Of a DNA stretch of 64,000 bases, positions 34,255-42,770 are shown in pieces. Position 1 is the stretch's first letter. Each line of letters starts with the position of its first letter. The position numbers and the translations under genes were made by a program. Source of the DNA: Citrobacter koseri ATCC BAA-895. Lineage in GTDB: Bacteria > Pseudomonadota > Gammaproteobacteria > Enterobacterales > Enterobacteriaceae. The notes beneath the pieces are model-generated. The model saw nothing but the letters and a program-made list of their open reading frames with translations. It made no database searches and had not been told where the DNA came from. The stretch is taken from NCBI RefSeq assembly GCF_000018045.1, contig NC_009792.1, forward strand, positions 3,782,001 to 3,846,000. Reading direction: 5' to 3'.

Positions 34255-35284
34255 AATCACCCATTGTGTTAATCAGTTCCCTTACGACGCTGGTGGCGAA
34301 ACTGCCTGCCGGTAGCCAGAAGCGCAGCTCAACGGTGACGTCATCCCACCAGTTCCAGCGTAATTGTTGCGGATAGAGCAGCATCGCTCTGCGCGCCGCT
34401 TCAACCTTTTCGCGCAGCAGTAACGATTGCAGTTCGCCCTCATCCGCAATGGCAGCCTCTTCAAACGCCAGCGCGTCGCGCAGGGTTCCCCACTCGCCGC
34501 TACCGGGAAGCGCCGCCGTAATCATCAGTTCTTTTTCGTCAACGCGACGCTGCAATTCCGCCTGTTCTTCCTGCGTGGCCACAAACCAGCTCCCGCGCCC
34601 CGCTAATTGTAGCGCATCGCCATCAACAACTTGATTAAAGTCTGGTTTTTTCACGCGTTCGTTGACGATCTGATTAAACAACGCACTGCGGGCCGCCGAC
34701 AACCAAAAACTGCGTTTATTGCGATCGCGCACCGGCGCATTGCTTTGCGCCCAGCGCAGCGCGCCTTGCAGGTTGCTGCCGCCAATACCGAATCGCTGCG
34801 CGCCAAAATAGTTTGGTACGCCGCGCGTATTGATGGCCTGTAGCCGGGCTTCGACATCATCACGATGGCTGACTTCACGCAGCACCAGCGTAAACGCGTT
34901 GCCCTTCAGCGCGCCTAAACGCAGCTTACGTTTGTGACGCGCGTACTCCAGCACTTTACAGCCTTCAATCTGGAATGCGCTCAGGTCTGGCATCTCTTTG
35001 CCCGGCACGCGCGCGCACAGCCACTGTTCAGTGACGGCATGCTTGTCTTTCTGCCCGGCAAAGCTCACTTCACGGGCATGAATTTTAAGGAATTTCGCCA
35101 GCGCATCGGCCACAAAACGGGTGTTACAACCGTTTTTCAGAATGCGAACCAGAATATGTTCGCCTTCGCCATCTGGCTCAAAACCTAAATCTTCAACCAC
35201 CACAAAATCTTCCGGGTTCGCTTTAAGCAGCCCGGCGCCCTGCGGCTTTCCGTGGAGGTACGTCAGGTTTTCAAACTCGGTCAT
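34235..35284 (-). CDS. truD: TruD, tRNA pseudouridine-13 synthase
   Basis: 349 aa. Catalytic Asp80 lies in the AGQKDKHAVT motif; the FGAQRFG motif (NYFGAQRFGIGG) is also present. Converts U13 of tRNA-Glu to pseudouridine. ATGA overlap with the ispF stop, 20-nt overlap with surE. Confidence 0.97.
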   Translation of the reverse strand: MTEFENLTYLHGKPQGAGLLKANPEDFVVVEDLGFEPDGEGEHILVRILKNGCNTRFVADALAKFLKIHAREVSFAGQKDKHAVTEQWLCARVPGKEMPDLSAFQIEGCKVLEYARHKRKLRLGALKGNAFTLVLREVSHRDDVEARLQAINTRGVPNYFGAQRFGIGGSNLQGALRWAQSNAPVRDRNKRSFWLSAARSALFNQIVNERVKKPDFNQVVDGDALQLAGRGSWFVATQEEQAELQRRVDEKELMITAALPGSGEWGTLRDALAFEEAAIADEGELQSLLLREKVEAARRAMLLYPQQLRWNWWDDVTVELRFWLPAGSFATSVVRELINTMGDYAHIAE

Positions 35285-35760
35285 TTCGCGGCCTTAATCA
35301 GTAGCGCCACCGCTTCGCAGGCAATCCCTTCCCCACGCCCGGTGAACCCGAGTTTCTCCGTGGTGGTCGCCTTGACGTTGACATCATCCATATGACAACC
35401 AAGATCTTCCGCGATAAACACGCGCATTTGCGGGATATGTGGCAGCATCTTCGGCGCCTGGGCGATAATGGTCACGTCCACGTTACCAAGGGTATAGCCT
35501 TTGGCCTGAATGCGTCGCCATGCTTCCCGCAGCAATTCGCGGCTGTCTGCGCCTTTAAAGGCCGGATCGGTATCCGGGAAAAGTTTGCCGATATCGCCAA
35601 GCGCCGCCGCGCCGAGCAGCGCATCGGTCAGCGCATGCAGCGCCACGTCGCCATCAGAATGCGCCAGCAGCCCTTTGTCATACGGGATGCGCACGCCACC
35701 AATGATAATTGGGCCTTCTCCGCCAAAAGCGTGTACGTCAAAACCGTGTCCGATTCGCAT
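35281..35760 (-). CDS. ispF: IspF, MECDP synthase
   Basis: 159-aa isoprenoid (MEP pathway) enzyme forming the 2,4-cyclodiphosphate. Metal ligands D8, H10 and H42 are in place (HGFDVHAFGG and HALTDALLG). The ATG at 35760 follows AGGAGA; the longer frame runs back into an ERIC element and is rejected. In E. coli ispD and ispF are nearly contiguous; here about 140 bp separate them. Confidence 0.97.
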   Translation of the reverse strand: MRIGHGFDVHAFGGEGPIIIGGVRIPYDKGLLAHSDGDVALHALTDALLGAAALGDIGKLFPDTDPAFKGADSRELLREAWRRIQAKGYTLGNVDVTIIAQAPKMLPHIPQMRVFIAEDLGCHMDDVNVKATTTEKLGFTGRGEGIACEAVALLIKAAK

Positions 35761-35775
35761 TATGCATTCTCCTGA

Positions 35776-35899
35776 TATACACATCATCCTTCAAGCTGCC
35801 TCTTTGTTGGCTGCCTTTGTTCACCCCAGTCACTTACTTATGTAAGCTCCTGGGGATGCACTCAGTTGCCGCCTCGATGCAGCCTGAATGATTTTGTGT
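35776..35899. repeat. ERIC element between ispD and ispF
   Basis: About 124 bp containing the ERIC core: CCCCAGTCACTTACTTATGT followed by AAGCTCCTGGGGAT, a large imperfect palindrome, with ends of the TATACACATCATCCTTCAAGCTGC type (given as its start TATACACATCATCC). It begins next to the ispF ribosome-binding site and ends at the ispD stop codon. Confidence 0.88.
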
Positions 35900-36595
35900 C
35901 TAGATTGTTCGGGTCAGATAAAATTCCGCAAGCGCCAGATCTTCCGGGCGGGTGACTTTTATATTATCAGCCCGGCCTTCAACCAGTTGGGGATGAAAAC
36001 CGCAATACTCCAGCGCGGACGCCTCATCGGTAATGGTCGCGCCTTCGTTCAGCGCACGGCTCAGGCAATCATGCAGCAGCTCGCGTGGGAAGAATTGCGG
36101 CGTTAACGCGTGCCACAGGTCGGTACGCTCTACGGTATGCGCAATGGCGGCTTTACCCGGCTCGGCGCGTTTCATGGTGTCGCGTACCGGAGCGGCGAGG
36201 ATTCCGCCCGTGCGGCTGGTTTCGCTAAGCGAGAGCAGACGCGCCAGGTCATCCTGATGCAGACAAGGCCGGGCGGCGTCATGCACCAGCACCCACTGCG
36301 CGTCACCGGCCGCCCGTAAGCCTGCCAGTACGGAATCGGCGCGTTCGTCACCTCCGTCCACGACGGTGACCTGCGGATGTTGCGCCAGAGGAAGTTCGGC
36401 GAAGCGGCTGTCGCCAGGGCTGATTGCGATAACGACGCGCGTCACCCGGGGATGCGCCAGCAGCGCATGCACCGAGTGTTCAAGAATGGTTTTATTGCCA
36501 ATAGAGAGATATTGCTTAGGACATTCCGTTTGCATTCGGCGGCCAAATCCGGCAGCCGGTACCACAGCGCAAACGTCCAATAAAGTGGCTGCCAT
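35900..36595 (-). CDS. ispD: IspD, MEP cytidylyltransferase
   Basis: 231-aa enzyme that couples CTP to 2-C-methyl-D-erythritol 4-phosphate. The nucleotide-binding VVPAAGFGRRM and catalytic VHDAARPCL motifs are intact. The C-terminus ends LTRTI, about five residues earlier than the E. coli protein; the TAG stop is at the border of the ERIC element, which probably replaced the original tail. Starts 18 nt after ftsB. Confidence 0.96.
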   Translation of the reverse strand: MAATLLDVCAVVPAAGFGRRMQTECPKQYLSIGNKTILEHSVHALLAHPRVTRVVIAISPGDSRFAELPLAQHPQVTVVDGGDERADSVLAGLRAAGDAQWVLVHDAARPCLHQDDLARLLSLSETSRTGGILAAPVRDTMKRAEPGKAAIAHTVERTDLWHALTPQFFPRELLHDCLSRALNEGATITDEASALEYCGFHPQLVEGRADNIKVTRPEDLALAEFYLTRTI

Positions 36596-36613
36596 GTCAT
36601 TTCCTGGGCTGAT

Positions 36614-36925
36614 TTATCGATTAGTTTGCCCCGCAGCCTGAGCACGTTTAGACGCGTCAGGCACCAGACGGTAAAAAGTTTCGCCCGGTTTGGTCATGCT
36701 GAGTTCATTACGCGCGCGCTCCTCGATCGCTTCCTGGCCGCCATTGAGATCGTCAATTTCGGCGAAAAGCTGATCGTTACGCGCTTTAAGTTTCGCATTC
36801 GTAGCTTGCTGCGCAGCCACATCATCGTTGACGCGGCTGTAGTCATGTATGCCGTTCTTACCGAACCACAGCGAATACTGCAACCAGACCAGTAAAGTCA
36901 GCAGCAGCAGCGTTAGTTTACCCAT
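36614..36925 (-). CDS. ftsB: FtsB, divisome protein
   Basis: 103-aa bitopic protein: an N-terminal transmembrane helix ([19 protein letters not shown]) followed by a periplasmic coiled coil (about residues 28-70) that pairs with FtsL, and a short FtsQ-binding tail. Length as in E. coli. First gene of the ftsB-ispD-ispF-truD-surE-pcm series. The 201 bp upstream to ygbE holds nothing I recognise. Confidence 0.96.
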
Positions 36926-37126
36926 CCTGCCCCCTGAAAAACGGCACCATCATCCCATAACTTTCCCAGAGACTCTACTCTGAGGCGGGAATGCCGCGAC
37001 AACGCGGGCAAATGTACCACATTTATCCGCCGATCCGCATATCTCGTGCAGGGAGAACATAATCTTATTGTTGGTTACGGTTTGAATTATGGCCACTCTC
37101 GCCCGTCATGAAAAGGGAGGGCTGAC

Positions 37127-37450
37127 CTACCCCAACAGCCACATGAAGAGCGCGCCAAACATCGCGCCTACCGTTAATAGCGTAGCCGTAATGCTGTAGA
37201 ACAGTTTGCCGCTCATGATTGAATGCAGGGCCACGCCAACCACAACCGCAACGGGCATGAGCGCCAGGAAGAAGGGCCAGGTATAGAGGAAGAAAAACAG
37301 CGTGTTAGGGCCATAGATGAGAAAGGGAATTCCCAACGCCAGCAGCCACGAGGCAAAACCGACCACGGCGCCCGGCAGTGACCAGGTTGTGTCGTCGTCG
37401 GTCGTGAGGGCATCTGACCTTGTGATAGTAATGTTATGGCTATTACGCAT
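37127..37450 (-). CDS. ygbE: YgbE, small inner-membrane protein (DUF3561)
   Basis: 107 aa with a polar N-terminus of about 25 residues and three hydrophobic helices. Function unknown. Lies 49 bp downstream of cysC on the same strand and could be part of the cysDNC transcript. Confidence 0.88.
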   Translation of the reverse strand: MRNSHNITITRSDALTTDDDTTWSLPGAVVGFASWLLALGIPFLIYGPNTLFFFLYTWPFFLALMPVAVVVGVALHSIMSGKLFYSITATLLTVGAMFGALFMWLLG

Positions 37451-37499
37451 ATCGAATCCTGTAACCTTGACTCACCGGGCATACAAGCCCGGCGGTGTC

Positions 37500-38105
37500 T
37501 CAGGATCTGATAATATCGCCCTGTCTCAGTAGATCTAATAATTGGGCAACCAAATTTGTTACTAATTGTTCACCATCCAGATGAACTTCAGGCGATTCAG
37601 GCGTTTCATATACCGAATCAATGCCGGTGAAATTACGCAGTTCACCCGCCCTGGCCTTCTTGTACAACCCTTTAGGATCGCGCGCTTCACAGGTTGCCAG
37701 CGGCGTATCGACAAAAACCTCGATAAACCGCCCCTCCCCGATGCGCTCGCGCACCATCTGCCGCTCCGCGCGATGCGGCGAAATAAACGCCGTCAGCACC
37801 ACCAGCCCGGCATCCACCATCAGGTTCGCAACCTCCCCCACCCGGCGGATATTCTCTTTACGGTCTGCGTCGCTAAAGCCAAGATCGCTGCACAGGCCGT
37901 GACGGACATTATCGCCATCCAGCAACCAGGTACTGATGCCCAGCTTATGCAGGGCCTCTTCCAGCGCGCCTGCAATCGTTGATTTCCCCGAACCGGAAAG
38001 TCCCGTAAACCAGACCACAGCCCCTTTATGCCCATGCAGCGCTTCACGATCTTCGCGCGTTACCGCATGGGCATGCCAGACGACGTTTTCGTCATGCAGC
38101 GCCAT
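37500..38105 (-). CDS. cysC: CysC, APS kinase
   Basis: 201-aa kinase that makes PAPS from adenylyl sulfate. Walker A GLSGSGKST at residues 35-43; DGDNVRHGL and the substrate-binding FISPHRAER stretch are conserved. One-base overlap with the cysN stop. Confidence 0.97.
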   Translation of the reverse strand: MALHDENVVWHAHAVTREDREALHGHKGAVVWFTGLSGSGKSTIAGALEEALHKLGISTWLLDGDNVRHGLCSDLGFSDADRKENIRRVGEVANLMVDAGLVVLTAFISPHRAERQMVRERIGEGRFIEVFVDTPLATCEARDPKGLYKKARAGELRNFTGIDSVYETPESPEVHLDGEQLVTNLVAQLLDLLRQGDIIRS

Positions 38106-39532
38106 TACTTGCCTCCCAGCAAATCACGCGCGCCCCAGTGCGGGAAGTGGCGACGGATCAGCGCGTTCAGTTCCAGCTCAAAATCGCTGAACCCGGAAGG
38201 CGTCGCGGCGGTGTGCTCAATAGGCTCACGTACCAGCCCCGCGCCAACGGTCACGTTGGACAGCCGGTCGATGATGATTAACCCGCCAGTGACCGGGTTC
38301 TGCTGGTATGTATCCAGCACTAACGGTTCGTCAAAAGTCAGTTCGACCAGGCCGATACCGTTCAACGGCAGGCTTTCCACCTCGCGCTGGGTCAGGTTGT
38401 TGATATCAACCTGATGGCGAATGGCATCGACGCGCGCACGGGTCTTTTTACCGGCAATCTTGATGTCATAACTCTGCCCGGCCGACAGCGGTTGTTCCGC
38501 CATCCATACCACATCAACGGCGGCGCTCTGTACGGCTGGCAGGTTTTCGCCTGCATCCAGCAACAGATCGCCACGGCTGATGTCAATTTCATCTTTCAGC
38601 ACCAGCGTAATCGCTTCACCGGCGTGCGCCTCTTGCAGATCGCCATCAAAGGTGACGATGCGCGCCACGTTGGATTCAACGCCGGACGGCAGAACTTTGA
38701 TACGCTGCCCGACCTTCACGCTGCCGGAGGCCAGCGTTCCGGCATAACCACGGAAATCGAGGTTCGGCCGGTTCACATACTGTACCGGGAAGCGCATCGG
38801 CTGGGTGTCGACAACCCGCTGGATCTCAACCGTCTCCAGCACTTCCAGCAGCGTCGGGCCGTTGTACCACGGCATACTGGCGCTCTGGGTCGCGACGTTA
38901 TCCCCTTCCAGCGCAGAGAGTGGCACAAAGCGGATGTCCCGGTTCCCCGGCAACTGCCCGGCAAACGTCAGGTAATCTTCGCGAATACGGGCGAACGTCT
39001 CCTCGCTGAACCCCACCAGATCCATCTTGTTGATCGCCACCACCAGGTGTTTAATGCCCAGCAGCGTAGAGATGAAACTGTGGCGGCGGGTCTGATCCAG
39101 CACGCCTTTGCGGGCGTCGATCAGCAGGATCGCCAGATCGCAGGTTGATGCGCCGGTCGCCATGTTACGCGTGTACTGCTCGTGCCCTGGCGTGTCGGCA
39201 ATAATAAATTTGCGTTTCTCGGTCGAGAAATAGCGGTATGCCACATCAATGGTAATTCCCTGCTCGCGCTCAGCCTGCAACCCGTCGACCAGCAGCGCCA
39301 GATCGAGTTTTTCACCCTGGGTGCCATGACGCTTACTGTCGTTATGCAGCGACGAGAGCTGATCTTCATAAATCTGACGCGTATCGTGCAGCAGTCGGCC
39401 AATCAGCGTGCTTTTACCGTCATCGACGCTGCCGCAGGTCAAGAAGCGCAGCAGGCTTTTGTGTTGCTGGGCAACCATCCAGGCTTCGACGCCGCCTTCA
39501 TTAGCGATTTGTTGTGCAAGTGTGGTGTTCAT
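38105..39532 (-). CDS. cysN: CysN, ATP sulfurylase GTPase subunit
   Basis: 475-aa EF-Tu-like GTPase that drives sulfate adenylation with CysD. G1 CGSVDDGKST (residues 33-42), G3 DTPGHEQYT and G4 NKMDL are intact. Begins 9 nt after cysD. Confidence 0.97.
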   Translation of the reverse strand: MNTTLAQQIANEGGVEAWMVAQQHKSLLRFLTCGSVDDGKSTLIGRLLHDTRQIYEDQLSSLHNDSKRHGTQGEKLDLALLVDGLQAEREQGITIDVAYRYFSTEKRKFIIADTPGHEQYTRNMATGASTCDLAILLIDARKGVLDQTRRHSFISTLLGIKHLVVAINKMDLVGFSEETFARIREDYLTFAGQLPGNRDIRFVPLSALEGDNVATQSASMPWYNGPTLLEVLETVEIQRVVDTQPMRFPVQYVNRPNLDFRGYAGTLASGSVKVGQRIKVLPSGVESNVARIVTFDGDLQEAHAGEAITLVLKDEIDISRGDLLLDAGENLPAVQSAAVDVVWMAEQPLSAGQSYDIKIAGKKTRARVDAIRHQVDINNLTQREVESLPLNGIGLVELTFDEPLVLDTYQQNPVTGGLIIIDRLSNVTVGAGLVREPIEHTAATPSGFSDFELELNALIRRHFPHWGARDLLGGK

Positions 39533-39541
39533 GGCGGCTCC

Positions 39542-40450
39542 TTAGAAATACCCCTGACGTTTCTTCAGCTCCATTGAGCCAGCCTGGTCGCGGTCAATCA
39601 CGCGCCCCTGACGTTCACTGGTGGTCGAGACCAGCATCTCTTCAATAATTTCCGGCAGCGTCTGCGCGCTGGATTCCACCGCCCCCGTGAGCGGCCAGCA
39701 GCCGAGGGTACGGAAACGCACCATGCGTTTTTTGATCACCTCGCCGGGTTGCAGGTCAATACGATCGTCATCGATCATCATCAGCATGCCGTCGCGCTCC
39801 AGCACCGGGCGCTCAGCGGCCAGGTACAGCGGCACGATCTCGATATTTTCCAGCCAGATGTACTGCCAGATATCCTGCTCGGTCCAGTTAGAGAGCGGGA
39901 AAACGCGGATGCTTTCGCCTTTGTTAATCTGCCCGTTGTAGTTGTGCCATAGCTCCGGGCGCTGGTTTTTCGGGTCCCAGCGATGAAAACGGTCGCGGAA
40001 GGAGTAAATACGCTCTTTGGCGCGCGACTTCTCTTCGTCGCGGCGCGCGCCGCCGAACGCGGCGTCAAAGCCATATTTATCCAACGCCTGTTTCAACCCT
40101 TCGGTTTTCATAATATCGGTGTGTTTAGCGCTGCCGTGAACGAACGGGTTAATCCCCATCGCCACCCCTTCCGGGTTTTTATGCACCAGCAGTTCACAAC
40201 CGTAGGCCTTTGCGGTGCGATCGCGGAATTCGTACATCTCACGAAACTTCCAGCCGGTATCAACGTGCAGCAGCGGAAACGGCAACGTACCTGGATAAAA
40301 CGCTTTACGCGCCAGATGCAGCATGACGCTGGAATCTTTACCGATGGAATACATCATCACCGGATTAGAAAATTCGGCGGCCACCTCGCGAATGATATGG
40401 ATGCTTTCCGCTTCCAGCTGCCGCAGGTGGGTGAGTCGTTTTTGGTCCAT
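39542..40450 (-). CDS. cysD: CysD, ATP sulfurylase small subunit
   Basis: 302-aa PP-loop ATPase that forms APS from sulfate and ATP. PP-loop SIGKDSSVMLHL at about residues 35-46. First gene of cysDNC. A CysB-type promoter lies upstream. Confidence 0.97.
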   Translation of the reverse strand: MDQKRLTHLRQLEAESIHIIREVAAEFSNPVMMYSIGKDSSVMLHLARKAFYPGTLPFPLLHVDTGWKFREMYEFRDRTAKAYGCELLVHKNPEGVAMGINPFVHGSAKHTDIMKTEGLKQALDKYGFDAAFGGARRDEEKSRAKERIYSFRDRFHRWDPKNQRPELWHNYNGQINKGESIRVFPLSNWTEQDIWQYIWLENIEIVPLYLAAERPVLERDGMLMMIDDDRIDLQPGEVIKKRMVRFRTLGCWPLTGAVESSAQTLPEIIEEMLVSTTSERQGRVIDRDQAGSMELKKRQGYF

Positions 40451-40499
40451 AACCGTTCCTTTGCAATACCGCTATTTTGCTAAACATTCAGATAACACG

Positions 40500-40570
40500 A
40501 CTATAGGGAGCGCAGGAGAACGAATGAAATTACGAATTGGAATGAGTAGTTCCTCAAAGGAATAACGATT
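40500..40570 (-). promoter_or_regulatory. cysDNC promoter with putative CysB region
   Basis: On the minus strand a TATAGT -10 (40505-40500) and a TTCATT -35 (40528-40523) are 17 bp apart. Just upstream (40541-40570) the AT-rich TTATTCCTTTGAGGAAC region, with its TTCC/GGAA symmetry, is where CysB would bind. The rest of the 253-bp gap to iap has no other clear signal. Confidence 0.5.
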
Positions 40571-40703
40571 TGAGAAAGCAAATATCAAAAAATGCTTAAC
40601 CCACCGAATTTAGGGCATTTCAGAGCAAATGAAATTGTTTTACGGCAATCACGGTTTCATACTAAGCGGGTAAAAATTTCTGCTCTGTATTTAAGGACTC
40701 ACT

Positions 40704-41747
40704 ATGTTTTCCGCATCGCGCCTCCGTGCAGCGCTCCTGGCGCTCGGCGTATGCTTTATCCTTCCCGCGCAGGCAACGTCACCGAAGCCTGGCGATATCG
40801 CCAATATTCAGGCACGACACATTGCAACATTCTTTCCCGGCAGAATGACCGGAACACCGGCGGAGATGCTCTCTGCCGATTATTTACGTCAGCAATTTGA
40901 GCAGATGGGATATCGCAGCGATATCCGAACATTTAATAGCCGCTATATTTATACCGCCAGGAATAATCGCAAGAACTGGCATAACGTGACGGGCAGTACC
41001 GTTATTGCGGCGCACGAAGGGAAAGCGCCGCAACAAATTATTATTATGGCGCACCTGGATACCTATGCGCCGCTGAGCGATGCTGATACCGACGCCAATC
41101 TCGGCGGTTTAACCTTGCAGGGCATTGACGATAACGCCGCCGGGCTGGGCGTGATGCTGGAACTGGCTGAACGCCTGAAAGACATCCCGACGCAGTACGG
41201 CATCCGCTTTATCGCCACCAGCGGTGAAGAAGAAGGAAAACTGGGCGCAGAAAACCTGCTTAAGCGGATGAGCGCCGCTGAGAAGAAAAATACGCTGCTG
41301 GTAATTAACCTTGATAACCTGATTGTCGGCGACAAACTCTACTTCAACAGCGGGCAGCAAACGCCGGAAGCCGTACGCAAACTGACGCGCGACCGGGCGC
41401 TGGCGATTGCGCGCAGCCACGGTATCGCCGCCGCGACCAATCCGGGTCTGAACAAGGATTACCCGAAAGGCACAGGCTGCTGCAACGACGCCGAAGTCTT
41501 CGATAAAGCCGGTATTTCCGTGCTGTCGGTTGAAGCCACCAACTGGAATCTGGGGAAAAAAGACGGCTATCAGCAGCGTGCGAAAACGCCTTCATTCCCG
41601 GCCGGAAACAGCTGGCACGATGTGCGTCTGGATAACCAACAGCACATCGACAAGGCGCTACCAGGAAGAATTGAACACCGCAGTCGCGATGTCGTGCGCA
41701 TCATGTTGCCGCTGGTAAAAGAACTGGCGAAAGCCGGTAAAGCCTGA
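40704..41747 (+). CDS. iap: Iap, periplasmic M28-family aminopeptidase
   Basis: 347-aa zinc aminopeptidase, named for converting alkaline phosphatase isozymes. A signal peptide is visible (LLALGVCFILPAQA before TSPKP). M28 metal-ligand motifs appear in order: MAHLDTY, GIDDNAAGLGVMLE, TSGEEEGKLG and NLDNL. In E. coli and Salmonella the CRISPR-cas region lies downstream of iap; here only REP repeats follow before cysH. Confidence 0.93.
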   Translation: MFSASRLRAALLALGVCFILPAQATSPKPGDIANIQARHIATFFPGRMTGTPAEMLSADYLRQQFEQMGYRSDIRTFNSRYIYTARNNRKNWHNVTGSTVIAAHEGKAPQQIIIMAHLDTYAPLSDADTDANLGGLTLQGIDDNAAGLGVMLELAERLKDIPTQYGIRFIATSGEEEGKLGAENLLKRMSAAEKKNTLLVINLDNLIVGDKLYFNSGQQTPEAVRKLTRDRALAIARSHGIAAATNPGLNKDYPKGTGCCNDAEVFDKAGISVLSVEATNWNLGKKDGYQQRAKTPSFPAGNSWHDVRLDNQQHIDKALPGRIEHRSRDVVRIMLPLVKELAKAGKA

Positions 41748-41750
41748 TGT

Positions 41751-41837
41751 GTCGCCCGGTGGCGGCTACGCCTTACCGGGCCTACAGAGCTGCACTTGCC
41801 GGATGGCGGCATAAATGCCTTATCCGGCCTACAGACA
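41751..41837. repeat. REP pair after iap
   Basis: CCCGGTGGCGGCTACGCCTT..CCGGGCC and GCCGGATGGCGGCATAAATG..TATCCGGCC, two consecutive REP stem-loops directly after the iap stop. Confidence 0.85.
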
Positions 41838-41946
41838 CTGTCTGGTAGGCCTGATAAGCGTAGCGCCATCAGGCAACAATCACCCTTCGTGCTGTCTGGT
41901 AGGCCTGATAAGCGCAGCGCCATCAGGCAAACAATCACCCTTCGTG
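41838..41946. repeat. 54/55-bp tandem duplication of the cysH end plus REP
   Basis: Two head-to-tail copies, 41838-41891 (54 bp) and 41892-41946 (55 bp), each running from CTGTCTGGTAGGCCTGATAA through a REP stem to CAATCACCCTTCGTG. They differ only by a T/C in the stem and one extra A. The copy nearest cysH contains its last codons and TGA stop, so the outer copy is a duplicated gene end. Confidence 0.9.
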
Positions 41947-42669
41947 CAGCCCGCACTCGCGCTTCAGCCCGAAGAATCGCGTCTCTTCTTCCGCCATGCC
42001 GGGCTCCCATTTACGGGTGGTGTGGGTATCGCCAACCGACAGATAGCCCTGATCCCATAGCGGATGGTATTTCAGACCGTGTTTTTGCAGATACTGGTAC
42101 ACCGTCCGGTTATCCCAGTCGATGATGGGCAGCACTTTAAAAACGCCGCGCTGAATCGCCAGCACTGGCAGATGTGCCCGGCTCCCGGATTGTTCGCGGC
42201 GCAGGCCAGCAAACCACGTTTGCGCGTTAAGCTCTTTTAACGCCCGGTTCATCGGCTCGACTTTGTTGATGTCATTGTATTTCTCAATGCCCTCAACGCC
42301 TTGCTCCCACAGTTTACCGTAGCGGGCTTCCTGCCAGGCCGCGCTTTCCGTCGCACGGTAGACTTTCAGGTTCAGATTCAGCTTTTCCGTCAGCTCATCA
42401 ATAAACTGGTAGGTTTCCGGGAACAGATAGCCGGTATCGGTCAGGATAACCGGAATATCCGGGCGAACCTGGTTAACCAGATGCAGGCTGACCGCCGCCT
42501 GAATACCAAAGCTCGACGAGAGCACGTATTCACCGGGTAGATTCTCCAGCGCCCACGCCACGCGTCCTTCAGCATCCTGCTTTTCCAGCTGCGCGTTGGT
42601 TTCAGCCAGCGCCATGACGCGCTCGACTTTCGGCAATTCATTCAGGGCGTTTAGATCGAGTACGGACAT
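41935..42669 (-). CDS. cysH: CysH, PAPS reductase
   Basis: 244-aa thioredoxin-dependent reductase that releases sulfite from PAPS. The catalytic Cys is in KRECGLHEG at the C-terminus; LSSSFGIQAAV is the PP-loop-like site. Last gene of cysJIH, separated from cysI by a REP pair. Confidence 0.97.
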   Translation of the reverse strand: MSVLDLNALNELPKVERVMALAETNAQLEKQDAEGRVAWALENLPGEYVLSSSFGIQAAVSLHLVNQVRPDIPVILTDTGYLFPETYQFIDELTEKLNLNLKVYRATESAAWQEARYGKLWEQGVEGIEKYNDINKVEPMNRALKELNAQTWFAGLRREQSGSRAHLPVLAIQRGVFKVLPIIDWDNRTVYQYLQKHGLKYHPLWDQGYLSVGDTHTTRKWEPGMAEEETRFFGLKRECGLHEG

Positions 42670-42689
42670 AAGTTCCTCACTGTTTGCCT

Positions 42690-42762
42690 TGCCTGATGGC
42701 GCTGCGCTTATCAGGCCTACCGTCTACGTAGGCCTGATAAGGCATTTATGCCGCCATCCGGC
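42690..42762. repeat. REP pair between cysI and cysH
   Basis: CCTGATGGCGCTGCGCTTATCAGG followed by CTACGTAGGCCTGATAAGG..GCCATCCGGC (given by its ends). Lies inside the cysJIH operon. Confidence 0.85.
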
Positions 42763-42770
42763 GATGCACG

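Noticed and set aside
41838..41946. Direct repeats at the usual CRISPR position after iap
   Set aside because: Only two adjacent copies, no spacer between them, and the repeat is a cysH end plus REP.
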